Positions 20,256 to 42,690 are shown, numbered from the stretch's first letter. The stretch: DNA of 64,000 nt from Harmothoe impar (GCA_947462335.1 OX381710.1:37075204-37139203), one strand, 5' to 3'. Numbers and translations: made by a program. Notes: generated by a model from the letters alone, not told the origin.

Positions 20256-22771
20256 AAAGTGACTCTAATAAAACCTCGTATAAACCAGATTCTATCAGCA
20301 TTTTGACGTCCGAAATTTCGGAAATAAAAATCTCTGAAAATTGCTCTGAAGTTGTGTCTGATTTATCAAACAATGTAGTTAATCTTTCAGACAAGACCCT
20401 AAGTCAAGATGAAAAAACTCTTCTCAAAAAAGGTCTAAACTTCTGCCCAGTAGTTACTCACATATCAGAAGGAGATATCAAAATCGAACTTGATAAATTC
20501 CATAACACTTTGAGAACTAAAACCTTCTTTCACAAATCTGACAAAGAAAATGGGAGTGGTCAGCTGAGACCAGGGATTGATGAAAATCAACCCCTGATAA
20601 CAGAATGCTGGGAGAATAAAATCAACCGAAACAAATTGGCAGTGGGGAGTGCGGGCAAAGCTTTTCAGGACAAAAACCTGATGATGGACCTCAGGGACAG
20701 GTCAGGTTGGGTCCCCCCCCATGGCCCCAAAAATTAAAAAAAAAAAAAAAATTTGGAAGATTTTATTGCAATAAACGAGATGGAAGTTTCATCCCTACTA
20801 TTGCAACAAAACCTAGCAAAAAAGAATCTCACCCAGGGCGAAGAAAAAGCGCTGGGGGTATTGTCAAAAGACATACACATAACAATAAAACCCGCGGACA
20901 AAGGCGGAGCCATTGTTGTACAAAATACCAGAGATTATGTGAAAGAAGCAATGAGACAGCTCAAAGACACTCATACATACGAGAGACTGAGGGAAGACCC
21001 AGTTTTAGAATATGCTGAAAAAGTAGATGAAAAAATCATGGAGATGACCGCAAACGGAGAAATCTCACACCTGATGGCAGGATCTATGCGGAATATCAAA
21101 CCCAGAACACCACCGATCTACTTCCTCCCGAAAATCCACAAAGGCACCTTACCTCCCCCAGGGAGACCCGTGGTCTCAGCCAATGGTTGCCCCACTGAGA
21201 AAATCTCAGTCTTTGTGGACGCATTTCTGAAACCCTTAGTCCCCGTGATTGAGTCATATGTGAAAGACACGACTGACTTCATCAACAAAATAGAAAACCT
21301 AGAAACCCTAGACGAGGGGGCCCTAATAGGTACACTAGACGTCACCTCACTATACACCAACATCCCAAACGGGGAAGGTTTGGCAGTCATAGCAGAGAGA
21401 CTAGAAGAAGTCAGAGACTCCAGGCTGATGCCTACCAACAGAAGCCTGGTGGAACTACTAGAGATGGTTCTAACCATGAACCACATATCTTTCAACGGCA
21501 GATACTTCCTTCAGAAACGGGGTACAGCCATGGGAACTAGGCTGGCCCCCTCATATGCAAATATTTTTATGGAGAATGTAGAGAAAGCCGCCCTCTCTGC
21601 TTCAAACATAAAACCCAAAATCTGGTTACGGTACATCGATGACATCTTCTTCGTGTGGACACACGGACAAGATAAACTCGAGAGATGGATGAGACACCTG
21701 AACAGGTTCCATGACACCATTAAGTTCACAGCAGAAACCTCTGATAAAGAGATCAGCTTTCTGGACACAAAGGTGAAGTTGGACACTGACACTCGGAGAC
21801 TGTATACGGACCTATACAGGAAACCGACTGACGTAAACAACTACTTGGACTACAAGTCAGCCCATCCCATCTCTACGAAGAAAGCATTACCGTACTCACA
21901 AATCCTCAGAATATTCAGAATCTGCCAGAAACACGAAGATTTCGAGTTTCACAGCAGACAAAAAATAGAAGAGTTTGTAGAAAAAGGGTACCCTCGAGAA
22001 ATCCTCGAGGAAGCCCTTGAGAAAGTGAGGGCACAGGACAGACGTGAAACCCTGAAACCCAAACCCAAAAAAGCACACAACCCAGACCAAACCCACCTGA
22101 TCAGTACCCACAGACCAGGTAACAATATCATAAACAAAACCGTGTCAAAAAATTGGGACAGATTAGGAAGTTCCAAAACCACAAAATTCCTTCGTAGGGG
22201 GGGCCTTGTGAAAGGCCAGAAAAGACCCAAAAATCTGAAGGACCATCTAGTCAGGGCAGTGACGAACTACCCGACGTCAGACGATGAAGACGACGGAGTC
22301 GTCAGAAAACCAGAACAAAAAAGGCCACGAGCTAAGTGCCGTCGCCTCTTTTGTGACAAATGCGCCAGAATAGACAAATGTGGCGAACTCACATCAAAAA
22401 CCACTGGCCGCAAATTCGTAGCAAAAACGAACGTCACGTGTGAGAGCTCGAATCTCATATATTGCCTGGAATGCAGAACATGCAAAATGCAATATGTGGG
22501 GAAGACTGAACGTGCCATCCGATGCAGGATATACGAGCACGTACACTCGGTCAAAAAGAATGAGGGAGAAACAGATGTACCGTGGCACTTTAACCAATGT
22601 GACCACAAAAAAGACAAAGATGTCAAATTCTTCGTCGTGGATTTCATAAACCGACATCCAAAAAGCGAAGAAGGAAAAAGGCCATTAGCTCTAGTGGAAT
22701 TCCACTGGATCGAAAAACTTCGTAGTCATTCACCCTGGGGAATGAACACGAAGGACGGCAGCCATGGGTGA
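20168..22771 (+). CDS. Penelope-like retroelement RT plus GIY-YIG endonuclease, one in-frame stop
   Basis: Conserved Penelope segments appear in order: LSQDEKTLLKKGLNFCP, SGWVPPHGPKN, then (same frame, after TAA at 20735-20737) LEDFIAINEME, IKPADKGGAIVV, YFLPKIHKG, PGRPVVSANGCPTEKIS, LDVTSLYTNIPNGEG, TAMGTRLAPSYANIFM and the catalytic RYIDDIFFVW. A Cys-rich linker (CRRLFCDKCARIDKC) leads to a GIY-YIG nuclease (LIYCLECRTCKMQYVGKTER, then an R-H pair). The C-terminus ends in the usual PWGMNTKDG. The RT uses cleaved DNA to prime reverse transcription. The only break seen is the TAA inside an A-rich tract, so the copy is probably inactive but young. It lies in the ABHD18 5' UTR intron, in the same orientation as the gene. 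Similar to the Neptune/Poseidon type by motif; clade not certain. Confidence 0.9.
20735..20737 (+). pseudogene. In-frame stop breaking the Penelope-like ORF
   Basis: The reading frames 20168-20737 and 20753-22771 are in the same phase. TAA at 20735 sits in an A-rich run between conserved protein segments, so it is a disabling change or assembly error rather than a domain border. Confidence 0.75.
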
Positions 22772-23049
22772 ATCGTCAACCCGTCCTCGTTCACAACGCT
22801 ACACAGCATACATTTCGACGACTCACCCAACCAGGACCAGTGTCCTACCAAGTTGATCCTAGAATCCCAGACTTTCACCAAAACAATATATATCTATAAA
22901 TGACGCAATTTTTATAGAATTATGCACAAATCATTTGTATCCCAAGCCCGGTGGTCACGATAACTTGTCACCAGATACAAAATACCCCTTCACCCATAGA
23001 ATACTACTAGTCCAACTATGTATGTATTTTCTCTCCCGGTAAAATCCAC

Positions 23050-23078
23050 CTGATGATGATGCCAGAACGGGTCGAAAC
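23050..23078 (+). ncRNA. Hammerhead-ribozyme-like motif in the Penelope 3' tail (degenerate)
   Basis: CTGATGA at 23050-23056 and CGAAAC at 23073-23078 match the two conserved core boxes of a hammerhead ribozyme, and the following CTACGAAAGTAG can form a 4-bp stem III with a GAAA loop. Penelope-like elements are known to carry hammerhead motifs in their terminal repeats. Here the expected U-H cleavage step after stem III is absent (GTAG is followed by GC), and stem II is poor, so this is a candidate or decayed ribozyme. Confidence 0.35.
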
Positions 23079-23256
23079 TACGAAAGTAGGCCTAGTACCA
23101 GTGGGTGCTAGGCCAATAAAATAGCATATTGGTATATTGAGTTATACAATGTATGTTATTTAGCCCAACCACCCTACACAAATAGGCCATAGGCCCATTT
23201 ACACTCATAGCTCTCATGCCCCCACCAACAGCTGGGAACCACATAAATAGTATAGA

Positions 23257-23392
23257 CAGGTCCTAGCACCTGCTGACTACCAGTGGAATCTATAACACAC
23301 AAAAATAGGCCACACCACAACAGGTCCTAGCACCTGCTGACTACCAGTGGAATCTATAACACACAAAAATAGGCCACACCACAACAGGTGCC
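23257..23392. repeat. 64-bp tandem duplication
   Basis: CAGGTCCTAGCACCTGCTGA starts at 23257 and again at 23321, and a third, diverging start occurs at 23385. The two full copies are essentially identical, including ACACACAAAAATAGGCC. It lies just beyond the Penelope 3' region. Confidence 0.85.
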
Positions 23393-23599
23393 AGTGTCTA
23401 GCAAACTGCACTTACATTAGCACAGTGTCAGTATGAATAGGTCAGGGCTTGACCACAGTGTGACCACAGGGCTGGGCAGCTGTCGCAATGTCGCAAAAAA
23501 TGTGCGACAGGGGTCTTGGAAAATGCGACAGGGACATTAGGGAAAGTCTGGGCTTTCTAAAGCTGAAAGAATTTTGTAAATATTCCAATTAGAACCAAA

Positions 23600-24640
23600 G
23601 TTAGGACTATTTCTATAGATTTCCTCTCCCAGTGTTCCTAGTGCAATATTCCCCTAAACCCCTTAGCATACACCCATCTAACAATGGGTTTTCAAAATTT
23701 TCTTGGATATATATACACCTGCAGACCCCTCAGAATACACCAATCTCAGTGGCGGATCCAGGAATTTTGGAAAGGGGGGGGGGGCACTGTAATACCTACA
23801 TCATTGGGGGAGTTGGACCAACTAAATTAAGATGTACAGAAAAATAGGGGGGGGGGGGCGCGCACCCTGGTGCCCCCCCCCCCTGGATCCGCCCCTGAAT
23901 CTCAATGTAGAATTCCAAACTTTTCCTGGACCAATATGCCCACAGAATGCACCAATCTGACAGTAATATGTCCATATTCTTCAACATGCCCAGTAACTAT
24001 ACACCAATCCAAAAGTATATTTGCTCAAATTTCTTAGAACATTGTCTCACGATCCCCTCAAAATAAAGTTATACCAATCTACAGATAGAATTACAAATTT
24101 CTCCTGGAACAATATGCTCCCAAAACACTACAAATGCACCAATCAAAAGGTAGATTTTCATGGCTTTTTTTCCTGGAGCAACATACTTCCAAGATGATCA
24201 GAATACATCTAAGTCAACTAATAGGTGAAATTTCTAAATTTGCTTGGAACGACATGCTCCCCAAACCATCATTAAAACATCCATCTAAAAGGTAGAAGTT
24301 CCAAATCTTGGGTGAGGAGTATGCTCCTAAACTCTTTATTCTAAAAATACAAATCCAAAGTTTTCCCGGATCAATTTGCCCTCAAAAGTACAAAGAAAAC
24401 TCCAATCTGAAAGTAGGATTTCAAAATTTTCCGAGAGCAATGTATCACCAAATTCTCAGAATGTACCATTCTTAAGTTATTTTCCAGGAGGAATGTGCCT
24501 AAAACAGAATGCACAAATCTAAAGATAGAATTTCGAGAATTCCCCTCAGAGCACACCAAATTAAAGACAGAATTTCAAAATTCTCCTTTATTTCACACAC
24601 AAAATTCACCTCAGGGAGATGGTTTGGGGGGGGGGGGGGG
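23600..24640. repeat. Diverged satellite, about 80-100 bp unit, family of the array at 61.4-63.5 kb
   Basis: Repeated themes are GAATGCACCAATCTAAAGGT-like blocks, AGAATTTCAAAATTTTCCTGGA and AATATGCTCCCAAAAC, recurring roughly every 80-100 bases with many substitutions. The reverse complement of the same themes forms the array near the right edge of the window, and single copies occur near 17600-17700 and 18000-18060. Confidence 0.65.
23747..23897. mobile_element. hAT-like MITE with CAGTGGCGGATCCAGG ends
   Basis: The ends CAGTGGCGGATCCAGG and CCTGGATCCGCCCCTG are inverted repeats, and AATCT flanks both sides (23742-23746 and 23898-23902). The CAG-starting TIR fits hAT-type elements, though their duplications are usually 8 bp. 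The interior is C/G homopolymer-rich. It is inserted in the diverged satellite. Confidence 0.6.
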
Positions 24641-25321
24641 AGGGATGGGTCCCCCGCCCACACACACACATCTAGTCAATGTGGATCCGTCTGAAATACT
24701 TTGCTCCAAGGATTTCTAGGTTTGCTCCAGCATATCCCAACATGCCCAGCACTGGACCAGCTGACCACATGAACAGCCAATGAGAATAGGGGTGGGAAAT
24801 TTGATGCATAATTAAGTCCACATGGTGAATGCCAACAGATTCTAGGGCACTTTCGTAGTCGTGGTCCCTCGGGAAACAACACTACTCCTCGTTTTCTTAG
24901 CAGACCCAGGAATTTGAAAAAAAAGGGGGGGGGGGTCCACCAAACATTTTAAGTACCGGTACTGAAAGTGAAAAGCGGATCAAAATATTATTAGTAAAAT
25001 CTAAATGTTTTTTCCAAAAGAAGGTAGGGTTCAGACCCCCAGATCTCCCCGCTGGATCCATCCCTGCTACAGAGTGCCTCTGCTAGCTGGGTTCATTCTT
25101 CATTGAAGAACATTTTGAAAATATTGCGGGCTTCGACTTAGCTCCAACTAACTACATGTATAGGCCTAAGGCAAGGAAGGCAAGGTGACAGAGACAGGAG
25201 GGGGCTGTAAGAATGAAAAGGAACTGCTGAGATTAAGAGAAGGGAAATGGGATTTGGGAATTTTGAAAATATTGAAGTAAAATACCCGGTAGTGCATTTT
25301 GGTGCGATTTGAAAATGGATA

Positions 25322-26146
25322 CTGTAAACGTATTAATTTTCGCTCAGTACATATTTTCGCGCATTTCGCGCACATAGGTATGTGCGCGAAAATATGATGT
25401 GCGCGAAAATATTGCACAAAAAAAATGCTTTTCAATGATATCTGACATTCTATATTGCACTGCAGAAGAGACTTATTTACCACATCTAAGATGCTGGAAG
25501 GTGTTTCTCATTTATGGAAGTGACTTCCGGACGTCCATAAGAAAGTTATAGACTCCATAAGCAGTGGCGTAGGAAAAGGGGGGGGGGCAGGGGGGCCCCC
25601 AATCACAGAGGAGGGGAGGGGGCTGAATATGTTTGGGCCCCCCCAAAAATTTGCCAAGATCCTATACTATAATACACACATTACCTAAATCGTACCTCTT
25701 CCACATAGGGAAGAGTGGGGGCTCAGAACTACTTTTTCATACACATATAATACAATCGTGTATTTATTCACCATCAACTTAAAACCAATTGTTTAAGGCT
25801 GGTTGGGGTACTAACCCCCCCCCCCCCCCTATGAAAATTTGCTTCATACGCCACTGATGAGTCAATTTATGGACTATTGACTTTTCAAAAAGAGCTATGA
25901 AATGCTATTCTATGATGGGACCATAGACTATAAAGTTTGTGTTGGAAGGGGCTTGGGGGGCAAAATATTTGAACAATAGTTTTGGGCTGTAAAGCCCTTA
26001 ATAATTGTCCGATTGAAAAACCGTAAAAACTGACATGTAGCTGAAGATCCCCTGATTGCAGCTGCGCGAAAATATGAATGCGCGAAAATGCCTCTATGTG
26101 CTAGGTGCGCGAAAATTTAGCTGCGCGAAAATATATACGTTTACAG
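25322..26146. mobile_element. TA-flanked inverted-repeat element with GCGCGAAAAT subrepeats
   Basis: The ends CTGTAAACGTATTAATTTTC and the mirror ATATATACGTTTACAG are inverted, flanked by TA at 25320-25321 and 26147-26148. Both terminal regions carry several TGCGCGAAAATAT repeats, which look like palindromic subterminal sites. A second element (25562-25856) is inserted inside. Confidence 0.65.
25562..25856. mobile_element. Nested CAGTGGCGTA-type MITE
   Basis: The ends CAGTGGCGTAGG and ATACGCCACTG are inverted repeats of the same general type as the 23747 element. The interior has long G and C runs. No clear target duplication was seen. Confidence 0.5.
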
Positions 26147-26502
26147 TAATAACTTTGCTTCTAGTTGGAGTATTTACAAAATTATTTAAGTTTTGGAAAG
26201 CCTAGAATCCAAGGAATGCGTGAGATTGCTTTACATCTGGCGTAAAGAAAAAAGAGTTGTGTTCCGGTATCCCGACCGACCCTACGTTTTAGGGGCCGAC
26301 CCTAATTTTTTATTTTATTTTTTTTATTTCTGAGGAAAAACGACCTACTGCCCCTGTATTTTTGGCCACCGGAACACCGGACCGTGAAAAAGGGTCCAAA
26401 TGCGTGATTCTTACAGCAATTGCGTGAGAGGTGACAGCCAAATTGTAGCGATCAACTCAATCGGTAGGACACCTGCCTGATTCCATATTACCAATGAAGT
26501 TA

Positions 26503-26718
26503 GAAAGTGCTAATTTCTTAATAACTTGGGGGGGGGGATTTACGTGCGGAACCCGCTAAATTTTTTAAACCCCCTCCGGCTTCGCTCCTTGAAGCATAGC
26601 AAGCTTTTTCTTTGGACTGGTGATTTTTTTAACCCCCCCCCCCTCCCCCCTTCTGTCAAGGTGTCGAAAATGCCCCCCCCCCCCCCCCCCCCCACCTCTC
26701 CTGTTGATGATCACTCTC
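26503..26718. mobile_element. Tourist-like MITE, short diverged copy
   Basis: TTA flanks both sides (26500-26502 and 26719-26721), with ends GAAAGTGCTAATTTCTTAAT and GATCACTCTC and a G/C homopolymer interior. It lies about 100 bases upstream of the first coding exon of ABHD18, within the intron. Confidence 0.5.
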
Positions 26719-26832
26719 TTAGCTGATCGAATCGGGCCACATGAAGTTGGCTTTAATCGATTTACAGGGTCTGTACTTGTTCAGTTTGATTAATTAATTT
26801 TATTTTTTCTCTTTTCAGATATCAAGTGCTAG

Positions 26833-37085
<10,253 letters not shown>

Positions 37086-37514
37086 CGTTCATCTAATATA
37101 ATACAATAACGGTATCCTAAGAGTATGGCAATATACTACAACAAACCTTACCACTATATCGGACAATCTATCAAAAGTCAAGGATAGATAAGGAATGTAA
37201 TACTATTATATTTGTATACTGTGTATACTTGCTGGCCAGGACCAGTATCAAACTCCGTGCTGACCATAGTTATATATCTACAAGTTGCCATACGTTGTAG
37301 TGATTAATGTGTTAATGATTTGTTAATAAGATTTGTAATATGATAGAGTAGTTTGGGCGTTAGTTCAATAGTCAGTAGTCGTCAACTGTGACTTGATATT
37401 TTGTACCAGGTTGTAGCAAAGCAGTTAGAACCATCCACATTGTAATGGTCGAAACGGTTTGTCCCTGTTGGATGTTAGTATCACATGTACCGTATAAGTT
37501 TTGTACCCAGATAA

Positions 37515-37784
37515 GGCCAAAAAAAAGAAGATTTGTTTCCGGTCACCTGACCGGGTCTAGCAAAACAGTACCGGGTCCACCTATTTATTCTAGAGAATTT
37601 TGCTATCTGCCGGTTATTACAATTTGTAAATAGAACAATCGTTAAAGATTCTATAGCGAAAACCCTAAAACCAGGCCCTAAAAAGGTGGAAAGCGAAAAA
37701 AATAATTAAATAAACAAAATCGGCCGGCCGGGCCTAGCTTGTCAGGCCATGTTACCGGAAACCAACCTTCTTCTTTTTTTGGAC
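37515..37784. mobile_element. MITE with GGCCAAAAAAAAGAAG ends
   Basis: The left end GGCCAAAAAAAAGAAGATTT, followed by GTTTCCGGTCACCTGA, is mirrored by the right end (TTACCGGAAACCAACCTTCT, then TTCTTTTTTTGGAC). The GGCCGGCCGGGCCTAG and CCGGGTCTAG blocks are also mirrored. No clear target duplication. Confidence 0.55.
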
Positions 37785-38473
37785 TAAGCTACAAGAAGTG
37801 TGCCTCACGACTCAGTATTAGCAGAGTTTCGTCCAATATCATAATACACGAGTACATGTACTGCTTTATCAATGTCGTTGATTATATAGTTCCGATCTGT
37901 TTTGTTGACAGATATATAATTCTTTGTTAATTTATACGGAATGTGAGAAGCGTCGTGTGTAAAAATTACCACCGGACGTTCAGTATATACCATACTACTC
38001 CTAGTCAGATGGAGATGCATATGCCTCAGTAGAGATTGCCATCGTTCTATAGACTACCATACTGCACTAGTTTTAGGGTGCTCAGTTGTAGAAATCATAC
38101 TGTCATCTAGAGTCACAAACATACAGCTACCTGCTTCTACAGTGAACAGTTTAAAGGAAGATGGCTGTATCAGTCAGGTGTAAACTGGCAACCTTGGTTG
38201 AACAACATTATAGCCTAATATAGGAACGGCCCGTTCAGAAGATGAGGTTTCCATATTTGAAAGTGATGGCAAGCCGCAGCCACAAGCTGAACACATTAAG
38301 AACCATGTTGAATAGGATCAACGTGATTCATAGAATATAATACTCTCGTATTAAAATGACACCAAACATGAGTTAATCCCTGCAATACTATGGGGTATTT
38401 TGCTATAGTGGGTACCGTATATCCAAAGGACGCTCTCCTTGGAAATTGATATTTAGGCAACACTAAAATTTAA

Positions 38474-38687
38474 GTTGGTCTACGAATTTCACTTTTGAAA
38501 AAAATTACTCGCGCTCTGACTAAATTTTCTCGTACCCCACAGCAACATAAATGTTGGCCGATCCTTGGGGATCAAAATTGGAAGATTGCAAAAAACTTCT
38601 TGAAAAAATACATCCATAGGATTTTCTTCAATGTGTCTTAAAATAATTTTTTCCCTGAAATGAGACGTGCGAAATCCGTAGACCAAC
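38474..38687. mobile_element. MITE with GTTGGTCTACGAATTTC ends
   Basis: GTTGGTCTACGAATTTCAC at the left end is reverse-complementary to GTGCGAAATCCGTAGACCAAC at the right end apart from two mismatches. The body is AT-rich with no coding capacity. No target duplication was identified. Confidence 0.6.
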
Positions 38688-39589
38688 TCTCTTTTTTTCC
38701 TGGCCTTAGTTGTGAAATAATACGTGCCAGGAGACGAAGCTGCAACTTATTTGACACCTCAGGGGCACTGTATAATGCTGCACATGTACTAACTTTATCT
38801 GTAATCTACGCCTTTGTTATGATGTACAGCGTACTAAAACACTGTAGTTTATATCGGATTACTTTTTGTCGTTGTTATCCCATGGAAGTATGATATTAAT
38901 GCGTTATGAAATCAAATAGATGTTGATTACCGGGTATCAATTATATCGAAATGTGTATTAATCAGCTCACTAGGTGTCGCCACTGTCTAGCCCGGCCAGT
39001 AACTGCTGTCCAGCCTGGTCGGCCAGTGCTGCTCAGAGCGTGGCCAGGCTGGTTAGGCTTATATATTATTTTTGAGAGATTTGAAGATACTACGCACTGA
39101 AAAGTGAAATCACAAAAAAAAAAATCGCCAGGAGACTGCCCTGTTGGGCTGCCTGAAATTGAATACCTGTAGTAGCTTTGCGGACACTTCTTGAAAATAA
39201 TATCTGAGGGAAAAAGCCTTTACATCATATTTTCTATAAATTTCTCGGCCATGAGGAGGTTTTAAATGTTTTTTATTACAACTATTTTTGATAACGTTTT
39301 ATCACCATTACAACCACTGTTAAGAACACTGGCTAAAAGTTGATGAATTATTAGTTAAATCAATAATTAATCTTTTTCATTGCAACATTTCATTACATGC
39401 AGCACTTTTTATATGAATGTGTCTCCGTTTAACGGATGCAGGTGGTGTCCGCAAAGCTAACAAATTTTATCAAGCCTTTTTAGCCAGTCTTGTCATAGAA
39501 TACCATTGCGTGCTAAAGTTGTTGAACAAAGTCCTGGTAGTTGAATGCTAAGTCTGTTTTAATGTGCTTACTGTGTGAGATACTGTATC

Positions 39590-39595
39590 AATAAA
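39590..39595 (+). terminator. Candidate poly(A) signal of ABHD18
   Basis: AATAAA in the context CTGTATCAATAAAAGCAACT, followed by TGTGATTAATATACGTGTGG, a T/G-rich downstream element. Confidence 0.4.
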
Positions 39596-40605
39596 AGCAA
39601 CTGTGATTAATATACGTGTGGATTTTCTGTGTCCTTCGATTTTTAAAAGGGCCGTGTCGCCCGTGTCACCATGTCGAATTTTACCCATGTATAGTCACAT
39701 AACTCATGCCTCATGTTCAAGTCCGACCACAACCATAGGAACGAGTTGTCAAGGTTTTTGCACTGTGTCTGAGCTATGATTGTTAAGTACCCCGTAGAGT
39801 GAAAATACAATTTTAAGAAATGGTTAGGTCCCCTGTCCCCTGTCACCATCTTTTTGAACCTGCCACATGTTACTATGCTTCGTGTCGCATGTCGATTAAG
39901 AAATGACCATGTTGCCGGATCGAACTTGAGACACCCACCTGCATTGTCAGGGTTCCTTTACATTTTTCAGTTCAGATTGATGCTGTCTGTCATGGTAACT
40001 GGTCCCTTAACATCAGGGAAACTCCTGACTGATACAAGGAGTTTGGACGTGTTGAGAGTCTTCCAGAGATCCAATCTTTGCGAAAACTTTTTAGGCATGC
40101 AGGACAGTTGGTCCTGCAGCTAGCCAATTTTGCAGGACCGGATATATTTCTGCAGGACCAGATACCAAAATCAAAGTTTTGCATAATATTTCGAATAGAA
40201 TAGCCTTTATAAAAGAAAATAATAACAAGCTTGCATTAATGTGCCTAGAATATTAGTGTGCACCCTAGAACTTGTAAATTCAGTTCTATTTCGAATATTT
40301 GAAAAATTCTTTAAGTTTTGGAAAGCCCAGAATGTGAAGGACAGGTCCTGCAACACCAGTCATTCTGCCGGACCAGAGGGCCATTCTAGGCGGACATTAC
40401 CACTGTCTGGCAGGATTTGGCAAAGACTGGAGATCGAGGAAACCACGGCTGACCGCTGCATTCAGTTTCTTGTATGATCATGATAATGGAGCTCTCCTAT
40501 TAAAGCTGATGAAAGGAAACTACTATCGTAGTCAGACTAAGCTATGATTCAACAACAAACATGCCTATGTAGGTTGTGGCCTATACGAGATTTTTTTCAA
40601 GTTTA

Positions 40606-40913
40606 GGGAGTGATCATTTATTATCAACAGGGGGGGGGGGGCAAAAAAATTTGGACCCCTTGACCAGGGGGGGGGGGCAAAAAAATTTGGACCCCTCTTG
40701 GGGGGGGGGCAAAAAAATTTAACCTGTTTTGAGCCAAAAAGCCCGCGCGTTACTATGCTTCAAAGGGCCCGCGCGCAAGCCGATTTTCGACCCTAAGGGG
40801 GGGGGGGGGTAAAAAATTTTGACCCCTTGACCGGGGGGGGGGGGTAAAAAATTTCGCACGCTCCGCGCAGAAACCCACCACCCCCCCCCTGTTGTTAAAA
40901 AATGATCACTCCC
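40606..40913. mobile_element. Tourist-like MITE, best-preserved copy
   Basis: The ends GGGAGTGATCATTTATTATC and AAAAAATGATCACTCCC form inverted repeats, flanked by TTA at 40603-40605 and 40914-40916. The interior repeats GGGGGGGCAAAAAAATTTGG and the central AAAAAGCCCGCGCGTTACTA, followed by GCTTCAAAGGG. A TWA duplication and GGG-type TIR place it with PIF/Harbinger MITEs. Confidence 0.85.
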
Positions 40914-41529
40914 TTATTACATTAGTAATTTTCAGACTCCCCGTGTGGCTTATACAATTTGTCAAAGTTGGGGATGCAGCTTGTACGTGACAATTTACAG
41001 TAGTGATGATTCGGTTCTTTGGAAAGTGGGCGAGATCCTTCTCACATGTAAAGTTGGTTCCTCAATACCGTCACATGGGGTCTCTGGTGTGGCTTCATGT
41101 GTCTTGTCATGCATAGTAGTCTGAGTAGACTAGAGACGCATCCACTTTTCTTCCCCACAATTAAGGTGTCAGTCCACAAGAGATCTGTCCGGCCAATATG
41201 AAAAGATCGTCATAGTTAGTTAGGACTTTAACCCAATATTCCTCTAGTGATCCCCATCTTTACGTTTATGACATTCCATTCCAGTTTTAGTATTTTTACC
41301 GACTGGTTTGAACACCTAAAAGTTGCAGTATTCAGCGTGGTGGTATAGGTGGATAAGTAGTATCTACAAACATACAGGCATGGAACTGGATTTTGAGGAA
41401 AATGTCAAGACGGGGCCAAAATCCCTTCTCCAGATAGTATTTTTGACAAAGTGTATGGGATGAATCCCCTCAAGGGGCCAAGAACCACTCCCTTCAAATT
41501 TATCAAAGATTGAGCGTGTGAGTGGCCTC

Positions 41530-42690
41530 ACAGATGACTCAGGGTAAGCTGGATCTGTAGCTTATCATGTACTTAAATATTGTACTCCCTTATGATCATT
41601 TGTTGGTCAATTCTGGCATCAGAAATGGATTCCTTGTTAAAAAGTACCCTCAAGTCATGTGTCATACATGTATGTCTGATGTTATTCCATTTCAGGCCAG
41701 CAGGTGGGTGTGGGTGAGCAGGTGGGTGTGGGAGAGAAGATGGGTGTGGGAGTGCAGGTGGGTGTGGGTGTGGGCGACAGTTGCAGGCTGCGGGCATGTA
41801 CCGCCTTCCGTTCCTGTCAAAAAATAAGTCGGTCGGACCATAAACGGCGAAGATATGGGTGGTACAATTTCGCTCTGCACTCCTTTTATGCTGCCACTGT
41901 GGAAATCTCGTGCTGTCTTGTTGAATTCTCGCGGAGTACGAGAACTGCTAGTGGCACCACCATATCTTTGACGGGTGGAAAGAGAACTAAAAAGCTTCTT
42001 TTTTTTGGGGGTGGGGGGGGGGGGGGGGGGGAATATATAAATCTAATTTAAATAAGGTAGATGTTTTTTTCTATTATCATGAGGGTATTTTTAAACACTC
42101 CTTATATCCTGACGTTGTGGCTGGCAACTCTCGTGTTGTCTCGCGCAGTTCTCGGATTGCACAAGAAGTTGCAGTGGCGCCACCCTCTACATGATGGTTG
42201 CAACAGGAACTATAATATTTGTCTACTGTTGCTGTGTGTTGGTGTCTTTAATTTAAATTTGAATTAAAGTAGCTAGATGGTTCTTTACAGTGTGTTGGAG
42301 GGTATTTCTACTGTACAAAATGGCATTTTTGCATGTAAAGAGAGAAATATGGGGCTGTGTGGCTAAAATGTGATTTCTATCTTTGGTTTAACATAGAACC
42401 CTAGGTGGCTTTCATTTAGAGGGTAGCAATTTAACAGTAGTTAAGAGTTTATGCCAAAGAGAGAAATTTATGTCGAAAGATCGCAGTTCAATATCATATT
42501 GAAAAAAAGAGATATTTGATTTCTTTTCGAAGGAAACATTTGTCCCCCGGTCTTGCCCATCTATCCTTTTGGTCATCTGATGTCTATCTATAACACAGGC
42601 TGAATGATAGACATTCTCCTATGTAACAAAAACGTCTTAAACCTTGGTTGGGTCGTTTAGTATTACTCAGTTACCCTGAGTCAATAATGA
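41530..42690 (+). mobile_element. Element 'X' (copy 2), uninterrupted
   Basis: Matches the reverse complement of the 27.05-29.24 kb block: GATGACTCAGGGTAAGC near 41535, GTGGGTGTGGGTGAGCAGGT repeats at 41700-41775, GAAGGAAACATTTGTCCCCC near 42526, and CCCTGAGTCAATAATG near 42680. It lacks elements Y, Z and W, with CATGATAAGCTACAG (on the reverse strand) at the place where Y sits in the other copy. Confidence 0.65.

Larger units (their letters stand above)
37086..39612 (+). other. Probable ABHD18 3' UTR
   Basis: No coding sequence follows the stop at 37083-37085. The first convincing poly(A) signal is AATAAA at 39590-39595 (TGTATCAATAAAAGCAACTG); a weaker one lies near 37709. If the distal site is used, the 3' UTR includes the two MITEs at 37515 and 38474. 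Confidence 0.4.

Noticed and set aside
26440..26500. tRNA-like A box (CTCAATCGGTAGGACACC)
   Set aside because: No B box or cloverleaf follows; at most a fragment of a tRNA-derived repeat.
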